DNA from: Pedobacter sp. MC2016-05 | GTDB lineage: Bacteria; Bacteroidota; Bacteroidia; Sphingobacteriales; Sphingobacteriaceae | Length of the DNA stretch: 64,000 bases | Reading direction: 5' to 3' | NCBI RefSeq assembly: GCF_026239735.1 | Contig: NZ_JAPIVT010000002.1 | Coordinates: 62,001 to 126,000 of the forward strand | Shown here: positions 54,983 to 63,134 of the stretch, piece after piece | How positions within the stretch are numbered: position 1 is the stretch's first letter | Layout: each line of letters opens with the position of its first letter | Made by a program: the position numbers and the translations under genes | Notes under the pieces: generated by a model | What the model saw: only the letters and a program-made list of their open reading frames with translations | Database searches by the model: none | Told to the model about the DNA's origin: nothing

Positions 54983-55717
54983 TTATTCACCCTCAACCTT
55001 TTTCCCCTCAACCCCCACAGCTTCCGTAGCATGCAAGCCACATTCCTTTTTATTTTGGTCTTCCCACCACCATCTTCCGGCTCTAAAATCTTCACCAGGC
55101 TGTACTGCTCTTGTACAAGGGGCACAGCCAATGCTCGGAAAACCTTTATCGTGTAAAGTATTGTAAACGATATTATTTTCTTTAATAAAAGTTTTTACAT
55201 CATCCAAAATCCAGTCGAAAATGGGATGGAATTTGATCAATTGATTGCCTTCATCCCATTCTAAATCGTGCATATCTTCACGGTTGGCACTCTGCTCAGC
55301 CCTAATCCCGGTCACCCAAATTTCGTTTCCTGTTAATGCTCTTTTCAACGGTTCAATTTTACGGATATAACAGCATTCTTTTCTATTTTCTACTGATTCG
55401 TAAAAGCTGTTTGGCCCTTTTGTATTCACCATATCCTGCAACAATTCATTTTTAGGATAATAAGCGTGAATGGGTTTGTTATAAACTTCTAAAGTACGGT
55501 TCCAAACATAATAGGTTTCTGGAAATAGGCGACCCGTTTCTAGTGTGAACACTTTTATAGGAATATCATTTGCAAAAATTAAATGCGTAATGGCTTGGTC
55601 TTCCCAACCAAAACTGGTTGAAAAAATAATTCGATCTGCATATTTATTAGCCAAGTACCGCAATTTCTCAATTGTACTTAAGCCTGTAAGTTCTGCCTTT
55701 AGTTGCTCTACTCCCAT
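54983..55717 (-). CDS. cysH: Adenylylsulfate (APS) reductase, CysH family, 4Fe-4S type
   Basis: 244 residues from the ATG at 55717 (MGVEQLKAEL). A longer in-frame extension of 102 residues runs antisense-free but within the next gene and is rejected. It has TSFGWEDQAITHL and FTLETGRLFPETY of the family. The cluster ligands CC (115-116) and CxxC (C198, C201, GCAPC) mark the iron-sulfur APS-reducing type, and the catalytic Cys is in KECGLH (~226). It reduces APS to sulfite + AMP. The absence of an APS kinase domain in CysN agrees. Confidence 0.93.
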   Translation of the reverse strand: MGVEQLKAELTGLSTIEKLRYLANKYADRIIFSTSFGWEDQAITHLIFANDIPIKVFTLETGRLFPETYYVWNRTLEVYNKPIHAYYPKNELLQDMVNTKGPNSFYESVENRKECCYIRKIEPLKRALTGNEIWVTGIRAEQSANREDMHDLEWDEGNQLIKFHPIFDWILDDVKTFIKENNIVYNTLHDKGFPSIGCAPCTRAVQPGEDFRAGRWWWEDQNKKECGLHATEAVGVEGKKVEGE

Positions 55718-55719
55718 CA

Positions 55720-57231
55720 CTAAATTAATTTTAAAATAAACAAGATCACACTGCGCAAACTTACTATCATTACGATGATACCAACTGCTACCATAATGGT
55801 TTTCGCTGAAATTTTGTTTGAGACTCTTGCCGCTATTGGCGATGCGATGGCGCTGCCAATAATCAATCCTAAAACGGGTTCCCAGTGTTTGCCCCCTAAC
55901 ATCGTAAAAAAAGTTAAAGAACTTAGGGTTGCGATAAAAAATCTGCTGATTTTTACCGTTCCTAATGAAAATAAGGGATGACGACCACCAGCAATAAGAC
56001 TTGAAAGCACGATAGAGCCCCATCCGCCACCAAAAGCAGCGTCGATAAAACCACCCACGAAACCCAAAAATCCAATCTTTTTTATCTTTTGATCGGCTTT
56101 TTTTCTTTTAATATTGAATGCTTTCATCAAAATTACCCCACCTAGAAACAAGGTATAAACAGCAACTACAGGCTTGACATAAGCACTGTAATGCTCTAAT
56201 GATGATAAAATATATGCGCCTAAAACTGCACCAATCACCGCGGGAATGATGAGTATTTTGAACAATTTCCAGTTTACATTTCCCATTCGGTAGTGCATCC
56301 ATCCGGCAATTCCATTACTCATCACCTCAGAAATATGAATGGCCATACTGGCTGATGCTGGCGGTAAACCCATGGCCAAAGAAAATGAAGCCGTGGTAAC
56401 CCCATAAGACATTCCAATGGCACCATCAATTAAAGCGAATACAAAGCCTGCCCCTAAGAACCAATAAAATAATGGATCAATATTTAGAAGGAAAGTCTGA
56501 AATTCTGGTTCGGTGTTCCAGAGTGTTAACCCGATAGAACCAATTAATAGAATTGCCGCAGTCCAGATCAGCCACTTAATATTCCGCTCCGCAAAGCTTT
56601 TTCGTGGATTGATTAAGTTCTGTGTAACCTTATTCAGCTTCTTCACTTTCGACGAAAAATCGCCGTTAAGTGTTTGCCGCAAAGCACTCATATTTTGTAA
56701 AGTCTCATCCAGCTCTGCCGGAATTCCCTCGTTCAATATTTGCTTTAACCGTTTGGCAATCGTTGGTGATTTGCCGTTTGTAGAAATCGCAATCTTTAAA
56801 TCGCCTTTTTGAACGATTGAACCCAGATAGAAATCACATAAATCAGGTTTATCAGCTACATTAATAAGCAAGCCTTTTTCGTGTGTTACTACCCTAATTT
56901 CTTCGTTTAAAATATTGTTGTTTGTTGCCGCAAAAACGATGTCGATATTTTCCAAATCAGAAACATCAAAGCTTTTCTGTTTCACTTTGATTTGTGGATA
57001 ATCCGCGATAAGCGCATAAACCTCGGGAGAAACAATTTCAGCTACAATGGTAATTTTAGCCTGGCGACTGTTATTTACAATTGCTGTCAATTTCTCCAGC
57101 CCAATATTGCCCGCACCAATTAATAATGTACGTAGCTTATTCAGTTTAATAAAAACTGGAAAAAGCTGATTACCTTTTTCCTCATCAGAAAAAGGCAATG
57201 CATTATCAGGTTGGTTAGGCAATACTTGCAT
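55720..57231 (-). CDS. Fusion: siroheme synthase N-terminal domain (precorrin-2 dehydrogenase) + TauE/SafE (TSUP) transporter
   Basis: 503 residues. Residues ~22-215 are a CysG-N/Met8-like Rossmann domain: FPVFIKLNKLRTLLIGAGNIGLEKL, IVFAATNN, LINVADKPDLCDFYLGSIVQKGDLKIAISTNGKSPTIAKRLK. Residues ~240-503 are a TauE/SafE membrane transporter with repeated halves (GAGFVFALIDGAIGMSYGVTTASFSLAMGLPPASASMAIHISEV and GFLGFVGGFIDAAFGGGWGSIVLSSLI). It thus joins NAD-dependent precorrin-2 oxidation/ferrochelation to sulfite or sulfonate movement. It overlaps cobA by 17 bp and ends 2 bp before cysH. Confidence 0.92.
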   Translation of the reverse strand: MQVLPNQPDNALPFSDEEKGNQLFPVFIKLNKLRTLLIGAGNIGLEKLTAIVNNSRQAKITIVAEIVSPEVYALIADYPQIKVKQKSFDVSDLENIDIVFAATNNNILNEEIRVVTHEKGLLINVADKPDLCDFYLGSIVQKGDLKIAISTNGKSPTIAKRLKQILNEGIPAELDETLQNMSALRQTLNGDFSSKVKKLNKVTQNLINPRKSFAERNIKWLIWTAAILLIGSIGLTLWNTEPEFQTFLLNIDPLFYWFLGAGFVFALIDGAIGMSYGVTTASFSLAMGLPPASASMAIHISEVMSNGIAGWMHYRMGNVNWKLFKILIIPAVIGAVLGAYILSSLEHYSAYVKPVVAVYTLFLGGVILMKAFNIKRKKADQKIKKIGFLGFVGGFIDAAFGGGWGSIVLSSLIAGGRHPLFSLGTVKISRFFIATLSSLTFFTMLGGKHWEPVLGLIIGSAIASPIAARVSNKISAKTIMVAVGIIVMIVSLRSVILFILKLI

Positions 57232-57985
57232 ATTGTTTTACTAAGTTTTTGAATGAAGGATGTAGAGAAACTACCTCACCGAAAATTAAAAGTGCAGGTG
57301 CCTTAATATTTTCCTGCTGCACTAAGCTTTCAATGGTTTCTACTCTTCCAACAACTAATTTTTCATCTTCAGATGATCCGTTTTGAACCACCGCTACTGG
57401 CAAGTGGTGCCTACCAGCAGCCTTGAAAATTTTCACAATTTTAGCTAGTTTTTTCAAGCCCATTAATACCAAAACTGTCGCATTTGATTCTGCTGCCTGG
57501 TAGATATCATTGGAAACCTCTCCAGAAGTAGTTGTTCCGGTAATTACCCAAAAACTTTCGCTCAATCCGCGGTGTGTTACCGGAATTTGCTGCAAACCCG
57601 GAACCCCGATTGAACTCGAGATGCCAGGAATAACATCAACAGGAATGCTGTAAGATGCTGCATAATCCAATTCCTCGTAACCTCTGCCGAAAACGAAGGG
57701 GTCCCCGCCTTTTAACCGAACTACATGGCCGTAATTTAAGGCGTAATCAATCATCAGTTTATTGATGGTTTCCTGCGGATACGAATGCTCCCCAGAACGT
57801 TTCCCCACGTATACTTTAATCGCATCAGCTGGCGCATGTTCTAATAAGGCTTCATTGGTTAAAGCATCGTATAAAACAACATCTGCAGCCTGCAAAGCTT
57901 TAACTCCTTTTAAGGTTAACAAATCCGGATCGCCCGGACCAGCGCCCAAAAGCGTAATTTTTGATTCTTTATGTTGATTAATCAT
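57215..57985 (-). CDS. cobA: Uroporphyrinogen-III C-methyltransferase (SUMT)
   Basis: 256 residues with canonical motifs: ITLLGAGPGDPDLLTLKGVKAL, YVGKRSGEHSYPQETIN, RLKGGDPFVFGRGYEE, VIPGISSSIGVPG, IPVTHRG. It methylates uroporphyrinogen III twice to give precorrin-2, which the fused dehydrogenase immediately downstream oxidises towards siroheme, the cofactor of the sulfite reductase immediately upstream. The order sulfite reductase, SUMT, siroheme fusion, APS reductase is a complete cofactor-plus-enzyme operon. Confidence 0.95.
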   Translation of the reverse strand: MINQHKESKITLLGAGPGDPDLLTLKGVKALQAADVVLYDALTNEALLEHAPADAIKVYVGKRSGEHSYPQETINKLMIDYALNYGHVVRLKGGDPFVFGRGYEELDYAASYSIPVDVIPGISSSIGVPGLQQIPVTHRGLSESFWVITGTTTSGEVSNDIYQAAESNATVLVLMGLKKLAKIVKIFKAAGRHHLPVAVVQNGSSEDEKLVVGRVETIESLVQQENIKAPALLIFGEVVSLHPSFKNLVKQYASIA

Positions 57986-58107
57986 ATCGTTTAAATTATT
58001 GATTTTTGAATGAGTGATTTAGTGAATGTTCTTACAAGCGATTTTGCTACTTGCATACAATGATTCTCTCATTCAATAATTCTCTCATTCAGTAATTCTC
58101 TCATTCC

Positions 58108-60198
58108 CTACTTTACTGTTACTGCTCTTTTTTCCTTAATCTGGTTTAAAAAAGCTTCAGCTTCATTGAAGTATTTTTCGGCAAACGCTGCTGTCGGCTC
58201 ATTTTTATTGATTTGTAAAACCAAATCTGAAAAGTTGGTCGATAAATTAAATTCGCTAGTTTCCACATAGTGATTATCGAACTCTCTGATTACGCCAACC
58301 TGCGTGCTGCTGTTTACGCCCTTATCTAAAAGCAGCGATTTTGCTGCGCTTACAAAAGTGCTGTAGGTATGATAGATTGCGTCAGCGTAGGTACCTTTTT
58401 CTAAATTTTGCTTCGCCCAACCAAATTTTTCATCAGCCTCTAAAAGTAGAGTAGCTACTAAATCGATCACTACGCCAGCACATTCGCCAACACCAATGGC
58501 AGTTACAAATTGTTCTACGTGGCCCCAATCCACAAATTCTTCTTGCTGAAGATTGGTTAAATCTGCCAATGGTTTTAAAAGTTGATAGAAGTGGTCTTTT
58601 CCTTTTCTATCATAATACTGATGGAAATTTTCGTTCTCTTCGTTATTTGCTTTAAAATCATTTAAAATGAAATGCAAAACGCTGGTTGCCCGTTTAGAAG
58701 GCACTTTAATTACCCTTTCTGCCACACGCCCAACACCATTTCCAACTGTTCCACCGCCAAGCATTACCTGTACCGCTGGAACCACTTTCCCCTCGGCTTT
58801 TACCGAACTTCCGTGGAAACCAATTTCTGCTAAACCATGCTGACCGCAGGAATTCATACAGCCGCTGATCTTGATATTGATGTTTTTCTCGTAAATAAAT
58901 TCAGGAAAATCGGTGTAAATCACGTCTTCCAAAACCTCTGCTAAAGTCATGGAATTAGAGATACCCAAATTACAGGTGTCGGTGCCTGGGCAAGTGGTAA
59001 TATCCGCCAGACTATCAAAACCAGCTGTTGTGAAACCAATTTTATTTAATGCTGAATATAATGATGGCAAGGCATTTTCGCGAACAAATTTCAGAAGCAA
59101 ACCCTGATTTTGAGTGATGCGAATTTCATCAGCGACATAAGGCTTAATGGCATCAACAAAAGCACGGGCTTTATCAGTCTTGATATCGCCAACCTGCACT
59201 TTCACATAAACGGCATAAAAACCATCTTGCTTTTGACGAACAACATTAGTTGCCGACCAGTGTTTATAATGCGTTTCGTTAAGAATTTCAACCGCCGGAT
59301 ATTCTTGTTCTAATGGTAAAGCTGGTTGTTGAACGACATCTCTATCAATTTTAAAAGTTTTTACTTTGTTCGCGATTCGCTCTTCAGCTACAAGACGTAG
59401 CACTTCTTCTAAGCCCAACTTCTGCACTAAATATTTTAAACGGGCTTTATTTCTATTTGTGCGTTCCCCGTAACGATCAAAAACACGCAAAACCGATTCT
59501 GCAAACGGAATAAGCTGGTCTTCGTGCAAAAACTCATGAATGGGACTAGCTAAAAATGGTTGTGCACCAAGGCCACCAGCAAACAGCACCTTAAAACCAA
59601 GTTCGCCATTTTCGTTAATTTTTGGGATAAAACCTAAATCATGAATATAACTAAAAGCCGTATCCTTATCGCTGGAAGAGAAAGAAATTTTAATCTTTCT
59701 GCCCATCTCCTGACAAATTGGGTTACGCAAAAAATACTTGAAAACTGCATGCGCATAAGGCGAAACATCAAAGGGTTCGTCTATATCAATGCCAGCATTT
59801 GGTGAAGCCGTTACGTTACGAACGGTATTTCCGCAAGCCTCACGAAGCGTAATGTCATCTTGCTCGAGCTTTGCCCAAAGTTCAGGCGTTCTATCCAAAC
59901 TCACATAATGCAATTGAATATCCTGACGGGTGGTTAAGTGTAAATTGCCACTCCCATATTCATCGGCGATATCCGCAATACGCAACAACTGCTTAAAAGT
60001 TACCTTTCCAAACGGGAGTTTAATCCTGATCATTTGTACACCAGGCTGTCTTTGTCCGTAAACACCACGGGCTAAACGTAAACTTCTAAATTTCTCATCG
60101 TGAATGGTTCCATCTCGAAAAGCTTTAATCTTGTTCTCTAAATCGATAATGTCCTGCTCGACAATCGGATTTTCGAGTTCTGTTCTGAAACTTTGCAT
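58108..60198 (-). CDS. Assimilatory sulfite reductase (siroheme / 4Fe-4S; nitrite/sulfite reductase family)
   Basis: 696 residues, longer than the usual ~570 by a C-terminal helical extension of ~130 residues. The two nitrite/sulfite reductase half-repeats are clear (GVYGQRQPGVQMIRIKLPFG, NLHLTTRQDIQLH). The siroheme-Fe4S cysteines are C403, C409, C447 and C451 (TCPGTDTC ... SGCMNSC). Sulfite rather than nitrite is inferred from the surrounding APS reductase, cysDN and siroheme genes. First gene of the operon, with a ~160-nt leader that holds an attenuator-like hairpin. Confidence 0.9.
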   Translation of the reverse strand: MQSFRTELENPIVEQDIIDLENKIKAFRDGTIHDEKFRSLRLARGVYGQRQPGVQMIRIKLPFGKVTFKQLLRIADIADEYGSGNLHLTTRQDIQLHYVSLDRTPELWAKLEQDDITLREACGNTVRNVTASPNAGIDIDEPFDVSPYAHAVFKYFLRNPICQEMGRKIKISFSSSDKDTAFSYIHDLGFIPKINENGELGFKVLFAGGLGAQPFLASPIHEFLHEDQLIPFAESVLRVFDRYGERTNRNKARLKYLVQKLGLEEVLRLVAEERIANKVKTFKIDRDVVQQPALPLEQEYPAVEILNETHYKHWSATNVVRQKQDGFYAVYVKVQVGDIKTDKARAFVDAIKPYVADEIRITQNQGLLLKFVRENALPSLYSALNKIGFTTAGFDSLADITTCPGTDTCNLGISNSMTLAEVLEDVIYTDFPEFIYEKNINIKISGCMNSCGQHGLAEIGFHGSSVKAEGKVVPAVQVMLGGGTVGNGVGRVAERVIKVPSKRATSVLHFILNDFKANNEENENFHQYYDRKGKDHFYQLLKPLADLTNLQQEEFVDWGHVEQFVTAIGVGECAGVVIDLVATLLLEADEKFGWAKQNLEKGTYADAIYHTYSTFVSAAKSLLLDKGVNSSTQVGVIREFDNHYVETSEFNLSTNFSDLVLQINKNEPTAAFAEKYFNEAEAFLNQIKEKRAVTVK

Positions 60199-60219
60199 AT
60201 TGTGTTGTTAGCTTTATTC

Positions 60220-60250
60220 AAAAAATGCCTCTCTTATAATTGAGAAGCAT
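60220..60250 (-). terminator. Terminator-like hairpin in the leader of the sulfite reductase operon
   Basis: Minus strand: ATGCTTCTC / 8-nt loop / GAGAGGCAT then six T, ending ~22 nt before the start codon. A premature terminator at this position suggests attenuation. Part of its left arm (CTTCTC) can alternatively pair with GGGAAG encoded at 60284-60289, 34-40 nt further upstream, as an anti-terminator. Confidence 0.6.
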
Positions 60251-60362
60251 CAAATATTTTATACCTATAAATTATCCAAATACCTTCCCCTACTGCGTTT
60301 TACAACAATAGTGCATAGACATTTTACAAATTTAGATAGATATAAAATTGAAGTTCATCTGC

Positions 60363-60397
60363 CAAATATATAAAGTATATAGGAATAGTAGTAATTT
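60363..60397 (-). promoter_or_regulatory. 35-bp box shared with the SUMT-paralogue promoter (copy 2)
   Basis: Matches 48335-48369 at 31/35. It ends on the minus strand in TATATTTG (-7 element), which predicts a leader of ~158 nt before the sulfite reductase ATG. Another TAAATTTG lies at 60327-60334. The box is a candidate site for the Rrf2 regulator encoded ~300 bp upstream. The rest of the gap (60398-60690) holds only a repeat fragment (GGATTGCTTTGTTCCTCGCAA). Confidence 0.6.
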
Positions 60398-60690
60398 TTC
60401 TTCAAAAAGTTTTTGTTGTGAATAATAGAAGTACAGTTAGCTGCAAATCACGCCGAGAAAAATAAAAGTTGATTGAAGAAAAAATCGTCTACACTGTGAG
60501 GTGTTTTAACAATGTGATGATATGAACAGCAAACGTTATAGGATTGCTTTGTTCCTCGCAATGGCGAACAAACAAAATACACAATAAGCAATTCCGACCG
60601 TGATTTCTTGCCTTGGCAGGAAGACGACGAGCGAAGAAATCTTAGTGATACCTAACTAATAACGAAAAAAAATATACGAAACGTAACGGT

Positions 60691-61137
60691 TTAAATACTA
60701 TCGATACCCAACTTCAACGTATCTTCCCTACCAATTACATCAGCAATGCTGGTTTCACTGAGCACCTTAAGTGTAGCATCTCTTACATCGATAAATGCAC
60801 TTCGAATACCACAGGTTTTTTCGTCAACGCATTCATCACATTTGTGGTAAAAATTTAAGCTGGCACAAGGGACCATAGCAATTGGGCCATCAGTAACACG
60901 CATTACCTGTACCAAAAGAATTTCTTCAGGCTTTTTATTTAAACTGTAGCCACCACCAGCACCCTTCTTACTGTATAAGAAGCCGGCGTTACGCAAATCT
61001 AACAGAATTTGTTCTAAGAACTTTTTAGGAATATGCTCCTCCTCAGCAATCTTTGAGATTTGCATAGGTGGTTTTTCTACATTTTTGCCAAGCGCAACAA
61101 GTGCTTTAATGGCGTATTTAGTCTTTTTTGATAGCAT
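60691..61137 (-). CDS. Rrf2-family transcriptional regulator (IscR/CymR-like)
   Basis: 148 residues. The N-terminal winged helix is TKYAIKALVALGKN, PMQISKIAEEEHIPKKFLEQILLDLRNAGFLYSKKGAGGGYSLNK. The C-terminal part holds Cys at ~91, 100, 103 and 109, in the region where IscR-type members ligate an Fe-S cluster. Its position directly upstream of, and in the same direction as, the sulfate-assimilation operon suggests control of cysteine/sulfur genes as for CymR. Whether the cysteines bind a cluster here is unproven. Confidence 0.88.
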   Translation of the reverse strand: MLSKKTKYAIKALVALGKNVEKPPMQISKIAEEEHIPKKFLEQILLDLRNAGFLYSKKGAGGGYSLNKKPEEILLVQVMRVTDGPIAMVPCASLNFYHKCDECVDEKTCGIRSAFIDVRDATLKVLSETSIADVIGREDTLKLGIDSI

Positions 61138-61145
61138 ATATCCTA

Positions 61146-61176
61146 CAAAGCTAATAAATTAAGTACAATTATGAAA
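61146..61176 (-). promoter_or_regulatory. Promoter of the Rrf2 gene
   Basis: Minus strand TAGCTTTG (61153-61146) is an exact -7 element; TTTC (61176-61173), 19 bp upstream, is one base from TTTG. The predicted start of transcription is only a few nt before the ATG at 61137, so the mRNA may be nearly leaderless. Confidence 0.5.
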
Positions 61177-61267
61177 TATGCAAATATGAGTTCAGTGAGC
61201 ATCACTCATTGCCATATATTTAAAAGATGATGTAAATAATTATATCTTTAGAAATTAAATTGCGTTA

Positions 61268-63042
61268 GTGCTTAAAGTTATCAAAACCTTAGATGTTAGC
61301 CAGCATAAAATTAGCACAGAATCGAAACTGTTTGCTGTTTTATGTCTTTGTTTATTTTCGATCTCGCTGATCAATATCGCCGCAAACTTTTTCCTTGGTC
61401 TGGTTTGGTTACTTAATTTATATATTTTTTTAGGGTCCTTCGTCCATTTAGCTTTTTTTATTACGCCATAAAAGATCGAGTTAGCGAGGCTGGACGATTT
61501 TGGTATTTTATTTACAATATTGCATCTATCGCTCCAGCCTGGTTTTTAAACGAAGGAATAAAGGGCTCTACCCCATTGTTTTTCGTATTCTATTTGAGTA
61601 TTGCGATGCTATCTCTTTCGTTGCGATATAGATTGATATTTGTTGTCTTCTTTTTTATCATCACTGCACTATGCGTGGTGTTAGAAACTTTTTTCCCTCA
61701 CCTGCTCATTCCATATCCAAGTGATGATGCCAGGAATATGGATATCATTCTGGGTTTTATAGACATATCTGTCATGATGATTGTGATGCTCACGATCTAT
61801 AAAAAAGTGGCAGATTATGATCGCTTTCTGATGGTAAAAAGTAAGCTCAGGCTAGAAAACTCACAGAAGGAATTAATTATTGCCAAAGAAAATGCAGAGG
61901 CTGCGACAGTGGCCAAATCAAGTTTCCTGGCCAATATGAGCCACAAGATCAGAACTCCGCTAAATGGTATTACCGGAGCTTCAGAACTTTTGAAACTCAC
62001 CAATCTTAATCACGAACAAAGCGAGTTACTCAACACCTTGCAAGCGAGTAACAGCATCATGATCGATATCGTTAACGACCTGCTTGACATTTTAAAAATT
62101 GAAGCTAATAAGATGGATATTCACAATCTGCCATTCGATATTAGAAACTGTATTATAAACGTTGAAAACATCATCCGTCCCTTTTTATTAAAAAAGATTT
62201 GGAGTTTAGTATCGAAATCGACTGCAAAGTACCTGAATTATTGATTGCTGATGAAATTAAATATAAGCAAATCGTTATCAACCTATTAAGTAATGCTGCA
62301 AAATTTACCGAACATGGCTACGTTAAACTGAGTTTGAAATATGCAGAACAAAATGGCTTAAAACAGCTCATTACTGTAATTAAAGATACCGGAATTGGTA
62401 TTGACAAGGATGGGATGACTAAGCTCTTTCTTCCATTTTCGCAAATAAATCCCTCCGCAACCCGGCAGTTTGACGGTGCAGGTTTAGGACTTTTAATCTG
62501 TAGGAAACTAGCCGAAATGATGGGTGGAAAAATTTGGGTTAGTAGTGAAATAGGTGCTGGTTCGGCCTTTACATTTGAAATACCTGCAAATTCCTATCAG
62601 GAAGTTCCACCAGCCAAACATAAAAAGCGAACAATCAAATTAAAAACATGGTTCCCATTGCTGGAATGAATATTTTGATAGCCTGAGGATAATGTCTTCA
62701 ACCAGGTTATCACTTCGAAAATGCTCGAAAAATCTGGCTATAAACACATTATCGCAAACGATGGTTTGGAAGCTGTCAAAATGGTAAAAGAAACGCATTT
62801 TAATATCATTTTGATGGACATGCAAATGCCAAATATGGATGGAGTTTCTACATCTATAGAAATATTATAATGAAAATAATATTGTCCCGCCAATAATCAT
62901 TGGCTGTAGTGCCAATGCAATGCAAGAGGATATTGAAAAATGCTTAGCGGCTGGCATGAAAGATTTCTTAGCAAAACCTTTCAATTTAGATGATCTCCGC
63001 CTGGTGATGATCAAATGGACCAAAATTGAAGAACGCCTTTAA
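61268..63042 (+). pseudogene. Hybrid sensor histidine kinase broken by about five frameshifts
   Basis: Reading across frames restores one protein: N-terminal membrane segments, a coiled linker ([23 protein letters not shown]), HisKA with [10 protein letters not shown] (SHEIRTPLNG expected), HATPase_c (NLLSNAAKF, DTGIGI, GAGLGLLICRKLAEMMGG) and a receiver (ILIAEDNVFNQVI once corrected, LMDMQMPNMDG, LAKPF). Single-base losses are at ~61470, ~62190-62195, ~62642-62646 and ~62866-62870, and a single-base gain is at ~62684; several are in A-runs. Neighbouring genes are intact, so decay is more likely than sequencing error. It would have been an orphan hybrid kinase. Confidence 0.85.
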
Positions 63043-63134
63043 TCAAACAACCGTAAAAATTTTTGCAGTTCGAAAATTAAGTAGCTAAGGCCATGTTTAA
63101 AATCTATTTTTACATCCATACTTCATTTTTTTTT

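Noticed and set aside
54983..56023. 346-residue version of the APS reductase
   Set aside because: The first 102 residues lie over the TauE gene in another frame and resemble nothing; the family start MGVEQLKAEL at 55717 leaves a clean 2-bp junction.
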